Below are positions 1 through 5,600 of a DNA stretch of 6,786 nucleotides, piece by piece. The position numbers and the translations under genes were made by a program. Below the pieces are notes generated by a model. The model did not search any database, was not told the origin of the DNA, and worked only from the letters and a program-made list of their open reading frames with translations. The DNA is taken from assembly GCA_020025425.1 (NCBI GenBank), contig JAHHSD010000070.1:1-6786 (forward strand). The letters are read 5' to 3'. Position 1 is the first letter of the stretch. Each line of letters begins with the position of its first letter. The DNA is from Oscillospiraceae bacterium (GTDB taxonomy: Bacteria > Bacillota > Clostridia > Oscillospirales > Oscillospiraceae).

Positions 1-541
1 CGTCCTTCCACATCTGGATGTCCTGGGTGGGCATGGAGGAGTTCTTCACGCCGATGACGCGGGGATTCTTGCGCATCTCCTTCAGCAGGCTGACGGACAG
101 AGCCACACCGGCCAGCTGGGGAATGTTGTAGATGATGAAGTCAGTATTGGGAGCGGCAGCGGAGATGTCGTTCCAGTACTGGGCAATGGCGTGATCAGGC
201 AGGTGGAAGTAGATGGGAGGGATGGAGGCGATCGCGTCCACACCCAGGCTCTCGGCATGTCTGGCCAGCTCCTGGGAGTCGGCAGTGTTGTTGCAGGCCA
301 CATGGGCGATGATGGTCATCTTTCCGCCGACAGCCTTCATCACATTCTCCAGTACCAGCTTGCGCTCCTCAACGCTCTGATAGATGCACTCGCCGGAGGA
401 GCCGCCCACATACAGGCCCTTTACGCCCTTGTCCAGCAGGTACTTGGCCAGAGCCTGAGTGCCCTCGGCATTCACCTTGCCGTCCTTGTCGTAGCAGGCA
501 TAGAATGCGGGGATAATGCCCTGATACTTGCTAATGTCCAT
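1..541 (-). CDS. nanA: N-acetylneuraminate lyase, N-terminal 180 residues (partial, cut by window start)
   Basis: Class I aldolase of the DHDPS/NAL family, expected to split N-acetylneuraminate into N-acetylmannosamine and pyruvate in the cytosol through a Schiff base. The start is ATG at 539-541 (MDISKYQG), preceded by AGGAGT at 549-554. Visible family marks are the carboxylate-binding loop GGSSGE at residues 46-51 (GGSTGE in E. coli NanA), the catalytic Tyr138 in YNIPQLAGV, and the Schiff-base Lys166 in GVKNSS. These match E. coli Tyr137 and Lys165 with an offset of one. The YNIP..(A/S)GV and AHV.C..T..SQ.LA strings favour the sialate lyase branch over DHDPS. About 115-120 C-terminal residues lie outside the window. 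It is the fourth gene of the transporter operon, 43 nt after the MalG-type permease. That linkage is the main evidence that the transporter carries sialic acid. A different 2-keto-3-deoxy-sugar aldolase specificity remains possible. Confidence 0.9.
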   Translation of the reverse strand, partial: MDISKYQGIIPAFYACYDKDGKVNAEGTQALAKYLLDKGVKGLYVGGSSGECIYQSVEERKLVLENVMKAVGGKMTIIAHVACNNTADSQELARHAESLGVDAIASIPPIYFHLPDHAIAQYWNDISAAAPNTDFIIYNIPQLAGVALSVSLLKEMRKNPRVIGVKNSSMPTQDIQMWKD

Positions 542-584
542 TGGAATCACTCCTATAAAAGATTTACATTGGGAATTATATACC

Positions 585-1472
585 TTAACCCTTGACAGCA
601 CCCATGGTGATGCCCTGAGTAAAGTACTTCTGGAAAATCAGGAACACGAGGATGATGGGGGCGGCAGCCAGAGCGGCGCCGGCCATCAGCACGCCCATAT
701 CGATGGAACTCTCGCCCATCAGGGTGGCGATACCCAGGGAGATGGTCTTGTTCGCATCGCTGGAGAGCATGACCAGCTGCATGAAGTAGTCGTTCCAGGA
801 ATTGATGAAGGTGAAGATGGCCAGGGCGCCGATACCGGGCTTGACCAGGGGGATCACGACGGTGCTGAAGGTGCGCAGCTCACCGGCGCCGTCGATACGG
901 GCGGCCTCCAGCATCTCACTGGGCACACTTTCCGAAAACTGCTTCATCAGGAACACGCCGAAGGGCCAGCCCACAGTGGGGATGATAACGGCCCAGATAT
1001 TGTCCACCAGATTCAGGACGGACATCTCCTTCAGCAGGGGGATCAGCACGACCTGCTTGGGCAGGGCCATGGCACACACGATCAGTCCGAACAGGAAGGC
1101 ACGGCCGCGGAAGCGCTTCTTTGCTAGGGCATAGCCTGCCATAGATGCGGTGACGCAGGTCAGGATCATGGCCATCACCGACATGAACACAGTGTTCAGC
1201 AGCCAGCGGTAGGCGGCGGGAGCCGTGGGGCCGACGATGGGACCGAGCTGGAACAGGGGGCAGGTGCGGGTGTGCAGCATGCGGTCGAAGTTGTTCATAG
1301 TCCACTCCCGGGGGAACCAGATGATCTTATCGGTTGCAAAGATATCTGCGCCGGTCTTGAAGGAGCCGGTCACGATCCAGTACAGCGGGAACAGGAACAG
1401 GATGGCCAAAATGACCAGGATGATCACGGAAATAATTTTATATGCACTCTTGTGCTCTACACCTGTTTTCAT
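585..1472 (-). CDS. Carbohydrate ABC transporter permease, MalG type (CUT1)
   Basis: A 295-residue inner-membrane permease, one half of the transmembrane channel of a CUT1 sugar importer. The start is ATG at 1470-1472 (MKTGVEHKS), supported by AAAGGAGG seven nt upstream; a start 20 codons earlier would lie inside the preceding gene and has no such site. Hydrophobic segments are seen at roughly residues 12-34, 92-116, 124-146, 156-175, 210-228 and 262-282. The cytoplasmic EAA loop that docks to the ATPase is at residues 189-211 (EAARIDGAGE...IPLVKP). The C-terminus QKYFTQGITMGAVKG is the usual MalG-type ending. Residues ~70-90 form a Pro/Gly-rich outer loop. It lies 13 nt after the MalF-type permease and 43 nt before nanA, so one transcript is likely. 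By linkage the substrate is sialic acid or a derivative such as 2,7-anhydro-Neu5Ac; sequence alone does not prove this. Confidence 0.93.
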   Translation of the reverse strand: MKTGVEHKSAYKIISVIILVILAILFLFPLYWIVTGSFKTGADIFATDKIIWFPREWTMNNFDRMLHTRTCPLFQLGPIVGPTAPAAYRWLLNTVFMSVMAMILTCVTASMAGYALAKKRFRGRAFLFGLIVCAMALPKQVVLIPLLKEMSVLNLVDNIWAVIIPTVGWPFGVFLMKQFSESVPSEMLEAARIDGAGELRTFSTVVIPLVKPGIGALAIFTFINSWNDYFMQLVMLSSDANKTISLGIATLMGESSIDMGVLMAGAALAAAPIILVFLIFQKYFTQGITMGAVKG

Positions 1473-1479
1473 ATTCTCG

Positions 1480-1488
1480 CCTCCTTTA
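1480..1488 (-). promoter_or_regulatory. Shine-Dalgarno site fused to the upstream stop codon
   Basis: On the minus strand these nine bases read TAAAGGAGG. The TAA is the stop codon of the MalF-type permease and the same bases begin the ribosome-binding site of the MalG-type permease, seven nt before its ATG. This fixes the MalG start and suggests translational coupling, so the two permease subunits would be made in similar amounts. Confidence 0.8.
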
Positions 1489-2403
1489 CTTTTCTTTCGC
1501 CAGCTTGAACTGGAGGATAGACAGCAGTCCAATGGCGATCGCCAGAATGACGCCCATTGCGTTGGCGTAGCCGAAGTGGCCGCTCTGCATGGTCATCTTG
1601 AATGCGGTCTCGTAGATGTAGTACATCACCGTGTTGGTGCCGGAGCCGCCCTGGGTCAGCAGCTTGATCAGGGCAAAGCACTGGAAGGAGTTGATGGTGG
1701 TGATGACCAGGATGTACAGGGTGGTGGGCATGATCTGGGGCCACTTGACCTTCCAGAACACCTGCAGATCGGTGGCTCCATCCACCTCGGCGGCCTCGAT
1801 CAGGGTGGGGTCCACATTGCCCAGCGCGGAGACATACAGCACGATGGGCTGACCCACACTGGTGGTAAACAGGATCAGAATGATACATCCCAGGGCATAC
1901 TTGGGGTCGCCCAGCCAGTTGATGCCCTTATCCAAAACGCCTACACCGGTCAGCACACTGTTGAGGATGCCGTTGTAGTTATCATAGATCCACTTCCACA
2001 CGGCGGTAACGGCCACGGAGCCGGTGACCACGGGGAGGTAGAATACAATTCGATAGAAAGAACGGGAGAAACTGTTCATCTTGTAGATGGCAGAGGAGAC
2101 CCACAGGGAAAATGCACATACTGTGGGTACACTGACAATCACGATAATAAAGGTGTTCCAAAGTGCATCCAGGAACTTTTTGTCATGAAACAGATCGATA
2201 TAATTTTGCAGCCCAACGAATTCACCAAACATGGAGCCGCCGTGCATATTGGCATTGGTAAAGCCCATGATGATACAGATGATCATGGGAACAACCACGA
2301 AGCCAACGAAGAAAATCAGACTGGGCAGCATGAAGGCATATCCGGAGATATCCTCACGCCGCTGCAAAGCCCGACTCATGGTCGGTTTTTGCTGTTTTGC
2401 CAT
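1486..2403 (-). CDS. Carbohydrate ABC transporter permease, MalF type (CUT1)
   Basis: A 305-residue membrane permease that pairs with the MalG-type protein encoded downstream. The start chosen is ATG at 2401-2403 (MAKQQKPTMSR), with AGAGGGG at 2415-2421. The reading frame stays open upstream to an ATG at 2511, but that ATG has no spaced ribosome site and adds a non-homologous-looking stretch. Met9 has no ribosome site either. Hydrophobic segments lie at about residues 22-47, 82-104, 118-138, 171-193, 227-247 and 281-298. The EAA loop is at residues 203-226 (EAAEVDGATD...WPQIMP). The NSFQCFALIKLLTQGGSGTN region followed by an aromatic, Tyr-rich stretch is typical of MalF/MsmF-like proteins. 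No ATPase gene follows in the window, so energy probably comes from a shared MsmK/MalK-like ATPase, as in many Firmicutes CUT1 systems. Confidence 0.93.
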   Translation of the reverse strand: MAKQQKPTMSRALQRREDISGYAFMLPSLIFFVGFVVVPMIICIIMGFTNANMHGGSMFGEFVGLQNYIDLFHDKKFLDALWNTFIIVIVSVPTVCAFSLWVSSAIYKMNSFSRSFYRIVFYLPVVTGSVAVTAVWKWIYDNYNGILNSVLTGVGVLDKGINWLGDPKYALGCIILILFTTSVGQPIVLYVSALGNVDPTLIEAAEVDGATDLQVFWKVKWPQIMPTTLYILVITTINSFQCFALIKLLTQGGSGTNTVMYYIYETAFKMTMQSGHFGYANAMGVILAIAIGLLSILQFKLAKEK

Positions 2404-2534
2404 AAAAGTACACGCCCCTCTCTTTTTTACACAAGTCACAGGATATGCGTTCAGAAGTCCACAACTCCATCCCGGAGGATATCGGCGTTCCAAAAGCCAG
2501 GAGAGCGGCATCCTGCTATCGCTGAATTAAAATA
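2404..2534 (-). other. 131-nt untranslated stretch upstream of the MalF-type permease
   Basis: This lies between the hairpin terminator and the permease start. I see no good sigma-A promoter in it on the minus strand, and no separate gene. An in-frame upstream extension of the permease reaches an ATG at 2511 but lacks a usable ribosome site. Only the permease Shine-Dalgarno (2415-2421) is assigned. Short repeats such as AGGAT/ATCCT could pair in RNA, but nothing matches a riboswitch class I know. Confidence 0.4.
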
Positions 2535-2566
2535 CGCCCCTCCCCGCGCATGGCGAGGGAGGGGCG
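2535..2566 (-). terminator. Hairpin terminator/attenuator between binding-protein and permease genes
   Basis: A perfect 10-bp GC-rich stem (CGCCCCTCCC at 2535-2544 pairing with GGGAGGGGCG at 2557-2566) closes a 12-nt loop. On the minus strand it is followed at once by TATTTTAATT, a U-rich tail. This has the form of an intrinsic terminator, yet it lies inside an operon whose downstream genes have no evident promoter of their own. The simplest reading is a partial terminator that lets the binding protein be made in excess of the permeases, and whose stem also protects the upstream mRNA 3' end. Confidence 0.75.
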
Positions 2567-2593
2567 CGCGAACCCATTTAGGTTGTTGAGTAC

Positions 2594-2609
2594 TTGAGCG
2601 TCAGCTCAA
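2594..2609 (-). repeat. Small stem-loop immediately after the binding-protein stop codon
   Basis: A perfect 6-bp inverted repeat (TTGAGC / GCTCAA) encloses a 4-nt loop and starts one base after the stop codon of the binding-protein gene. No U-tract follows it on the minus strand, so it is not itself a terminator. With the larger hairpin 27 nt further on, it forms a two-hairpin 3' end that could block exonucleases. Confidence 0.55.
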
Positions 2610-2610
2610 A

Positions 2611-3960
2611 TTACTTAGCCATAGCGGCGTTGGCCTCAGCGCAGCCAGCCTGCAGAGTCTCGGCAACGTCCTTGCCCTGGCCGATGGCCTGGAGAGCGTT
2701 CCACCAAGCAGTGCGGGAAGCGGGCCAGCCCTGAGCGACCTGGAAGTACTGGCCCAGGTAGGGCATCAGGATCTGGTAGTCCTGCATGACGGCGTCGTCA
2801 GCCCACACGTTGGTCAGATCGGTGCCCTCAGCGGCAGTACGGGCGGGGAAGAAGGTAGCAGTCTTGACAGCGTCAACAGTGTGCTCGGAGTCGCACATGT
2901 ACTTGATGAAGGTCTTGGCAGCCTCGATCTTGGCGGGATCGCCGTTATCGAAGATACCGAAGCCCCAGATGCCGCCTTCCAGAACGGGAGTGCCGTCCTC
3001 AGAGGGGAAAGCCATGGGGATGATCTCATCGCCGGTGACGGTCTTGCCAGCGCCGGTGTTAGCGCCGTTGGGGTTCAGCTGCTGCTGAATGTTCCAGCAG
3101 TTGGCGATCTTCAGGTTGCCCTGATAGAAGTTCTTGATCTCGTCGCCGCCCTGCAGGGAAGCGTCGAAGTTGACACCCTTGGTGTTCTTCAGCTGCTCCA
3201 GAGCCTTCACGTTCTGCTCGTTGTCCCAGGTGTACTCGGTGAAGTTCTCGTTGGTGAAGGTGCCGCCATACAGGTTGTCAACCAGAGCGCGGGTGCCCTG
3301 ATCGCCGCCCTGGCCGGCGCAGTAGACAGCGGTGATGTTGTCACCGAACTTGGCGTTCAGGGCCTCGATGGCCTTGAAGTAGTTCTCGGTGGTCCAGGTG
3401 TGGTTCTCCAGATCCAGATACTGATCAGCACCGGCCTCCTTGAAGGCGGTCAGGTTGATGCCCATGCAGTGAGCGGTCATAACCAGAGGATACTCATAGA
3501 CCTTGCCGTCCTCGGTGGTGCAGGCCTTCAGAGCGCTGGGCAGGATCTCGGACTTGTCGGTGTCGTCCAGCATGTCGCTCAGATCGACCATGTAGCCGTT
3601 GGCGCCCCAGTTAGCGACCAGACGCTCGGGACCCTCCAGGATCAGGTCGGGGGTGTTCTTGCCGGTGATGGCGGTGTTCACCTGGTCATCGCCGTCGCCG
3701 TAGGCCAGGTACTCGACCTTGACGTCGATGCCGGTGTCGGCCTTGAACTGCTCGGTCAGCTTATTTACGGTGGCCTGGTCCTTCCAGTTGCCGACAGGAT
3801 AGGTCCACAGCTCGATCTGGGTAGCGCCAGAGGGAGCGGGGGTGGACTGAGCGGGGGACTTGCTGCCGGAAGCATCAGGCTTCTCCTTAGGACCGCAAGC
3901 GGCGAGGGAGAAAGTCATGGCGCCAGTCAGAGCCAGTGCAAGGATTCTCTTCATGTTCAT
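2611..3960 (-). CDS. ABC transporter sugar-binding lipoprotein (CUT1, sialic acid-type by context)
   Basis: A 449-residue extracellular solute-binding protein of family 1, tethered to the outer face of the membrane. The start is ATG at 3958-3960 (MNMKRILALAL), placed by GAGAGGAAA with its AGG eight nt upstream; the ATG two codons later is less well spaced. The first 21 residues form a lipoprotein signal peptide, with lipobox LAAC and acylated Cys22. A low-complexity Pro/Ser/Ala/Lys linker runs to about residue 43, then the periplasmic-binding fold begins at IELWTYPVGNW. The TPDLILEGPE segment and the Trp-rich C-terminal part (QGWPASRTAWWNALQ) are common in this family; aromatic residues there usually line the sugar site. 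It is the first gene of the operon with its own promoter, and is followed by a partial terminator that should make it the most abundant product. Sialic acid or 2,7-anhydro-Neu5Ac as ligand is inferred from the linked nanA. Confidence 0.93.
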   Translation of the reverse strand: MNMKRILALALTGAMTFSLAACGPKEKPDASGSKSPAQSTPAPSGATQIELWTYPVGNWKDQATVNKLTEQFKADTGIDVKVEYLAYGDGDDQVNTAITGKNTPDLILEGPERLVANWGANGYMVDLSDMLDDTDKSEILPSALKACTTEDGKVYEYPLVMTAHCMGINLTAFKEAGADQYLDLENHTWTTENYFKAIEALNAKFGDNITAVYCAGQGGDQGTRALVDNLYGGTFTNENFTEYTWDNEQNVKALEQLKNTKGVNFDASLQGGDEIKNFYQGNLKIANCWNIQQQLNPNGANTGAGKTVTGDEIIPMAFPSEDGTPVLEGGIWGFGIFDNGDPAKIEAAKTFIKYMCDSEHTVDAVKTATFFPARTAAEGTDLTNVWADDAVMQDYQILMPYLGQYFQVAQGWPASRTAWWNALQAIGQGKDVAETLQAGCAEANAAMAK

Positions 3961-3996
3961 GATTGTTTCCTCTCTTTCAACGATTTTCTTTGTCAT

Positions 3997-4010
3997 TCCC
4001 GGTAACGGGA
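3997..4010 (-). promoter_or_regulatory. Inverted repeat in the 5' leader of the transporter operon
   Basis: A perfect 5-bp inverted repeat (TCCCG / CGGGA) separated by four bases lies about 8-21 nt downstream of the start point predicted from the promoter at 4024-4052. It could be an operator just past the start site, or a stabilising hairpin at the 5' end of the mRNA. The sequence does not decide between these. Confidence 0.35.
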
Positions 4011-4023
4011 TTGTACTTTAAAA

Positions 4024-4052
4024 ATTGTACCCTTTGTCCCACAATTTGTCAA
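4024..4052 (-). promoter_or_regulatory. Sigma-A promoter of the transporter-nanA operon
   Basis: On the minus strand a perfect -35 TTGACA (4047-4052) is separated by exactly 17 bp from a -10 TACAAT (4024-4029). Predicted transcription starts near 4017, leaving a leader of about 57 nt. A 7-bp inverted repeat, AAATTGT at 4022-4028 and ACAATTT at 4041-4047, overlaps the -10 and touches the -35. It is a plausible repressor site. The near-consensus core suggests a strong promoter that needs repression. Confidence 0.8.
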
Positions 4053-4061
4053 GCTAGATTC

Positions 4062-4074
4062 CAAAATAATTTTG
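4062..4074. promoter_or_regulatory. Palindrome upstream of the transporter promoter (possible operator)
   Basis: CAAAAT and ATTTTG flank a single central base, giving a 13-bp perfect inverted repeat. It lies nine bp upstream of the -35 box of the transporter operon, on the side facing the divergent esterase promoter. This position suits an activator or a cooperative repressor site. It could also simply be an AT-rich UP-like element, since AT-rich palindromes occur by chance. Confidence 0.35.
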
Positions 4075-4134
4075 TACTTAAGCCGAAAACAAAGGAAATT
4101 TTTTCGATTTTTTGTGTAAAAGACCCCTGAGCAA

Positions 4135-4163
4135 TTGACATTTCGAACTATGTCGAATACAAT
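4135..4163 (+). promoter_or_regulatory. Sigma-A promoter of the SGNH esterase gene
   Basis: A perfect -35 TTGACA (4135-4140) is followed after exactly 17 bp by -10 TACAAT (4158-4163). The predicted start is near 4170, leaving a leader of about 39 nt before the GTG start codon. The box sequences and spacer length are identical to those of the divergent transporter promoter, so both genes could be expressed at comparable levels when derepressed. Confidence 0.8.
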
Positions 4164-4169
4164 TATTCG
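4142..4169. promoter_or_regulatory. Two overlapping palindromes inside the esterase promoter (operator candidate)
   Basis: TTCGA (4142-4146) and TCGAA (4153-4157) form an inverted repeat lying wholly inside the spacer between -35 and -10. A second one, CGAATA (4154-4159) and TATTCG (4164-4169), covers the -10 box and shares bases with the first. A protein bound here would exclude RNA polymerase, so repression is the likely mode. Which regulator binds is unknown; the linked RpiR-family protein is the obvious candidate. Confidence 0.5.
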
Positions 4170-4195
4170 GTAAGATTTTTATTAAGCACAATAAC

Positions 4196-4201
4196 GGGAG
4201 G
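4196..4201 (+). promoter_or_regulatory. Shine-Dalgarno site fixing a GTG start
   Basis: GGGAGG lies seven nt before GTG at 4209-4211. No ATG in this frame lies close by, and the conserved N-terminal KKHIVCLGDS starts directly after the GTG, so the GTG start is well supported. Confidence 0.8.
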
Positions 4202-4208
4202 TTTAGCT

Positions 4209-4871
4209 GTGAAAAAACACATTGTATGCCTTGGCGACTCCAATACTCACGGATACTGTGCCGACCCCGGTGACTGCGCCGACGGCGGCATCCGTTTTAA
4301 TGAGGACGAGCGCTGGACCCGGCGGCTCCAGACCGCCCTTGGCGAGGACTATCTGGTGGTCGAGGAGGGCCTGTCCGGCCGCACCACCGTGTTCCAGGAT
4401 CCCTGCTACGAGGGGTTGGACGCCCTGCACTACCTCTACCCCTGTCTGAAAAGCCATGAATATGTGTCCCTGCTCATCATTATGCTGGGCACCAATGATA
4501 CCAAGGAGCGTCTGTCCACCAACGCCTACGCCATCGGCCTGGGTATGCGGCGCCTGGTCCAGAAGGCCAAAACCGTGGACTGCTGGGCGCCCGGTCAGAA
4601 GCCTAACATCCTGGTGATCGCTCCCCCTCCCATCGGCGAAGGCGTCAAGACCAGCCCGGTGGCCGACGAAATGGGCGAAGGTGCTGTGGAGCGCTCCCGT
4701 CAGCTGGCCCGGCAGTATCAGACCCTGCTCAGCGACCAGGACGTCCACGTCCTGGACGCCGGCGCCCTGGGCTGTGAGTTCAACCAGGTGGACTTCATGC
4801 ACCTGACCCGGAAGGGCCACGCCGCGCTGGCCGACCATCTGGCCAAGCTGGTCCCCCAGCTGGTGAAATAA
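4209..4871 (+). CDS. SGNH/GDSL-family esterase, arylesterase-like, cytosolic
   Basis: A 220-residue serine esterase with the complete SGNH set: nucleophile Ser11 in block I (GDSN), Gly54 in EEGLSGRTT (block II), Asn96 in MLGTND (block III), and Asp195/His198 in DFMHL (block V). The EEGLSGRTT, IIMLGTNDTK and V(I/S)(A/S)PPP strings closely resemble the Mycobacterium smegmatis arylesterase/acyltransferase type, whose nucleophile is also residue 11. There is no signal peptide, so it should act in the cytosol on an ester, probably an acetyl ester. It is transcribed divergently from the sialic acid transporter operon. By context it may remove O-acetyl groups from imported sialic acid before NanA cleavage, as sialate O-acetylesterases do in other bacteria; the sequence supports esterase, not the substrate. 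General arylesterase or acyltransferase activity is the alternative. It has its own promoter and terminator. Confidence 0.9.
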   Translation: MKKHIVCLGDSNTHGYCADPGDCADGGIRFNEDERWTRRLQTALGEDYLVVEEGLSGRTTVFQDPCYEGLDALHYLYPCLKSHEYVSLLIIMLGTNDTKERLSTNAYAIGLGMRRLVQKAKTVDCWAPGQKPNILVIAPPPIGEGVKTSPVADEMGEGAVERSRQLARQYQTLLSDQDVHVLDAGALGCEFNQVDFMHLTRKGHAALADHLAKLVPQLVK

Positions 4872-4884
4872 GCATCCGATTTTC

Positions 4885-4917
4885 AGCGGACTTGTCCCGG
4901 GACAGGTCCGCTTTTTT
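4885..4917 (+). terminator. Intrinsic terminator of the esterase gene
   Basis: A near-perfect 14-bp inverted repeat (4885-4898 with 4899-4912, one G-T wobble on the RNA) has no spacer, so the innermost pairs open to form the loop. It is followed by a six-T run (4912-4917). It starts 14 nt after the esterase stop. The T run overlaps the stop codon of the convergent DUF624 gene (4916-4918). On the minus strand the same hairpin lacks a U-tract, so termination is expected mainly for the esterase. Confidence 0.88.
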
Positions 4918-5545
4918 ATGTCTCGGACTTGCTGTCCTCCTGAATGTAGCGGGCAAACACCTTTTCCAGCGGAAAGGAAGCCAGGAGGGCCGTCAGCATG
5001 GGGACCGCCAGGACAGGCCAGACCAGGAAGCCCATGGCGCATATGGCCAGCGCGTTCAGCACCGCCACCGCCGCTGTGGCGGGCAGGTGGATCAGGGCCA
5101 GCTGAAAGGCGGTCCGGAACAGGGCCCCTGTGGAAAAGGAGAACCGTCCCAGCAGGGCCAGTACATAGCCGCACAGGCCCAGGACCAGCAGCCCGGCCAC
5201 CAGATAGATGGCCAGCATCACCGTGCGCCGGGTGCTGTCAGAGGCGAAAAAGATCACATTTACGCCGAAATAAAACACCAGCACAATAGGTACAAAAATC
5301 AGGGAGATCACAACGCCCTGCTTCAGATTCTCTAAAAAGGAGTGCAGAAACCGGGTGAAAGCGGCCTCATCATCCGCCCGCAGCCCCTTCACCGCCGTGT
5401 GGTACAGGGCGGCGGTGGCCGGCGCGATGGTCACCACGGGCAGGCACAGGGCCAGCCACAGCAAACTGAGCCCCACCACGTCCACGATACGGCTCAATTC
5501 ACGAAAGAACATATTATTCGGATCAAAAAAGCGATTCCAATTCAT
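4916..5545 (-). CDS. DUF624 / YesL-like membrane protein, function unknown
   Basis: A 209-residue integral membrane protein. The start is ATG at 5543-5545, with TGAGG at 5553-5557, seven nt upstream. The N-terminus NWNRFFDPNNMFFRELSRI, then a hydrophobic stretch ending in CLPVVTIAPATAALY, is the hallmark of the DUF624 (YesL) family, which is usually about 200-220 residues. Hydrophobic segments appear at about residues 21-44, 76-101, 107-133 and 152-192, the last long enough for two helices. The conserved charged stretch GLRADDEAAFTRFLHSF (54-70) lies between the first two. Family members often sit beside CUT1 sugar ABC transporters in Firmicutes, but their role is not established. Here it is separated from the RpiR gene by 144 bp containing its own promoter, and it is convergent with the esterase. 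A part in transporter assembly or polysaccharide uptake is only a guess. Confidence 0.85.
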   Translation of the reverse strand: MNWNRFFDPNNMFFRELSRIVDVVGLSLLWLALCLPVVTIAPATAALYHTAVKGLRADDEAAFTRFLHSFLENLKQGVVISLIFVPIVLVFYFGVNVIFFASDSTRRTVMLAIYLVAGLLVLGLCGYVLALLGRFSFSTGALFRTAFQLALIHLPATAAVAVLNALAICAMGFLVWPVLAVPMLTALLASFPLEKVFARYIQEDSKSET

Positions 5546-5571
5546 GGGATATCCTCACTTATTTGGGTATA

Positions 5572-5600
5572 ATAGTATCATTGTTGCGTTTCGTTTTCAA
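5572..5600 (-). promoter_or_regulatory. Sigma-A promoter of the DUF624 gene
   Basis: On the minus strand -35 TTGAAA (5595-5600) and -10 TACTAT (5572-5577) are spaced by exactly 17 bp. The start point would fall near 5565, giving a leader of about 20 nt that includes the Shine-Dalgarno site. The boxes are slightly weaker than those of the transporter and esterase promoters. Confidence 0.65.

Noticed and set aside
82..303. Minus-strand frame (73 codons) inside nanA
   Set aside because: Out of frame with the NanA reading frame, whose aldolase motifs are clear across the same bases.
568..578. TATAAT-like string upstream of nanA as a separate promoter
   Set aside because: On the minus strand a TATAAT is present in the 43-nt gap, but the hexamer 17 bp upstream (GGGTGC) does not resemble TTGACA and there is no extended -10 TG. 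Read-through from the permease gene is the simpler view.
2404..2511. N-terminal extension of the MalF-type permease to the ATG at 2511
   Set aside because: The AGG lies directly against that ATG with no spacing, and the extra 36 residues do not look like a permease N-terminus. The ATG at 2403 has a spaced ribosome site.
1225..2589. Long plus-strand open frame (454 codons) opposite the permease genes
   Set aside because: Antisense to two clear permease genes; the product is low-complexity, rich in His/Gly/Asp/Gln and without a recognisable domain. GC-rich codon bias produces such mirror frames.
2881..4005. Plus-strand open frame (374 codons) opposite the binding-protein gene
   Set aside because: Fully antisense to a well-supported lipoprotein gene and rich in Gly/Val/Leu with no domain; its end runs through the ribosome site and leader of that gene.
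4203..5174. Minus-strand open frame (323 codons) opposite the esterase and across its terminator
   Set aside because: Its frame runs through the strong terminator hairpin and out of frame through the DUF624 gene. The esterase on the other strand has all catalytic motifs.
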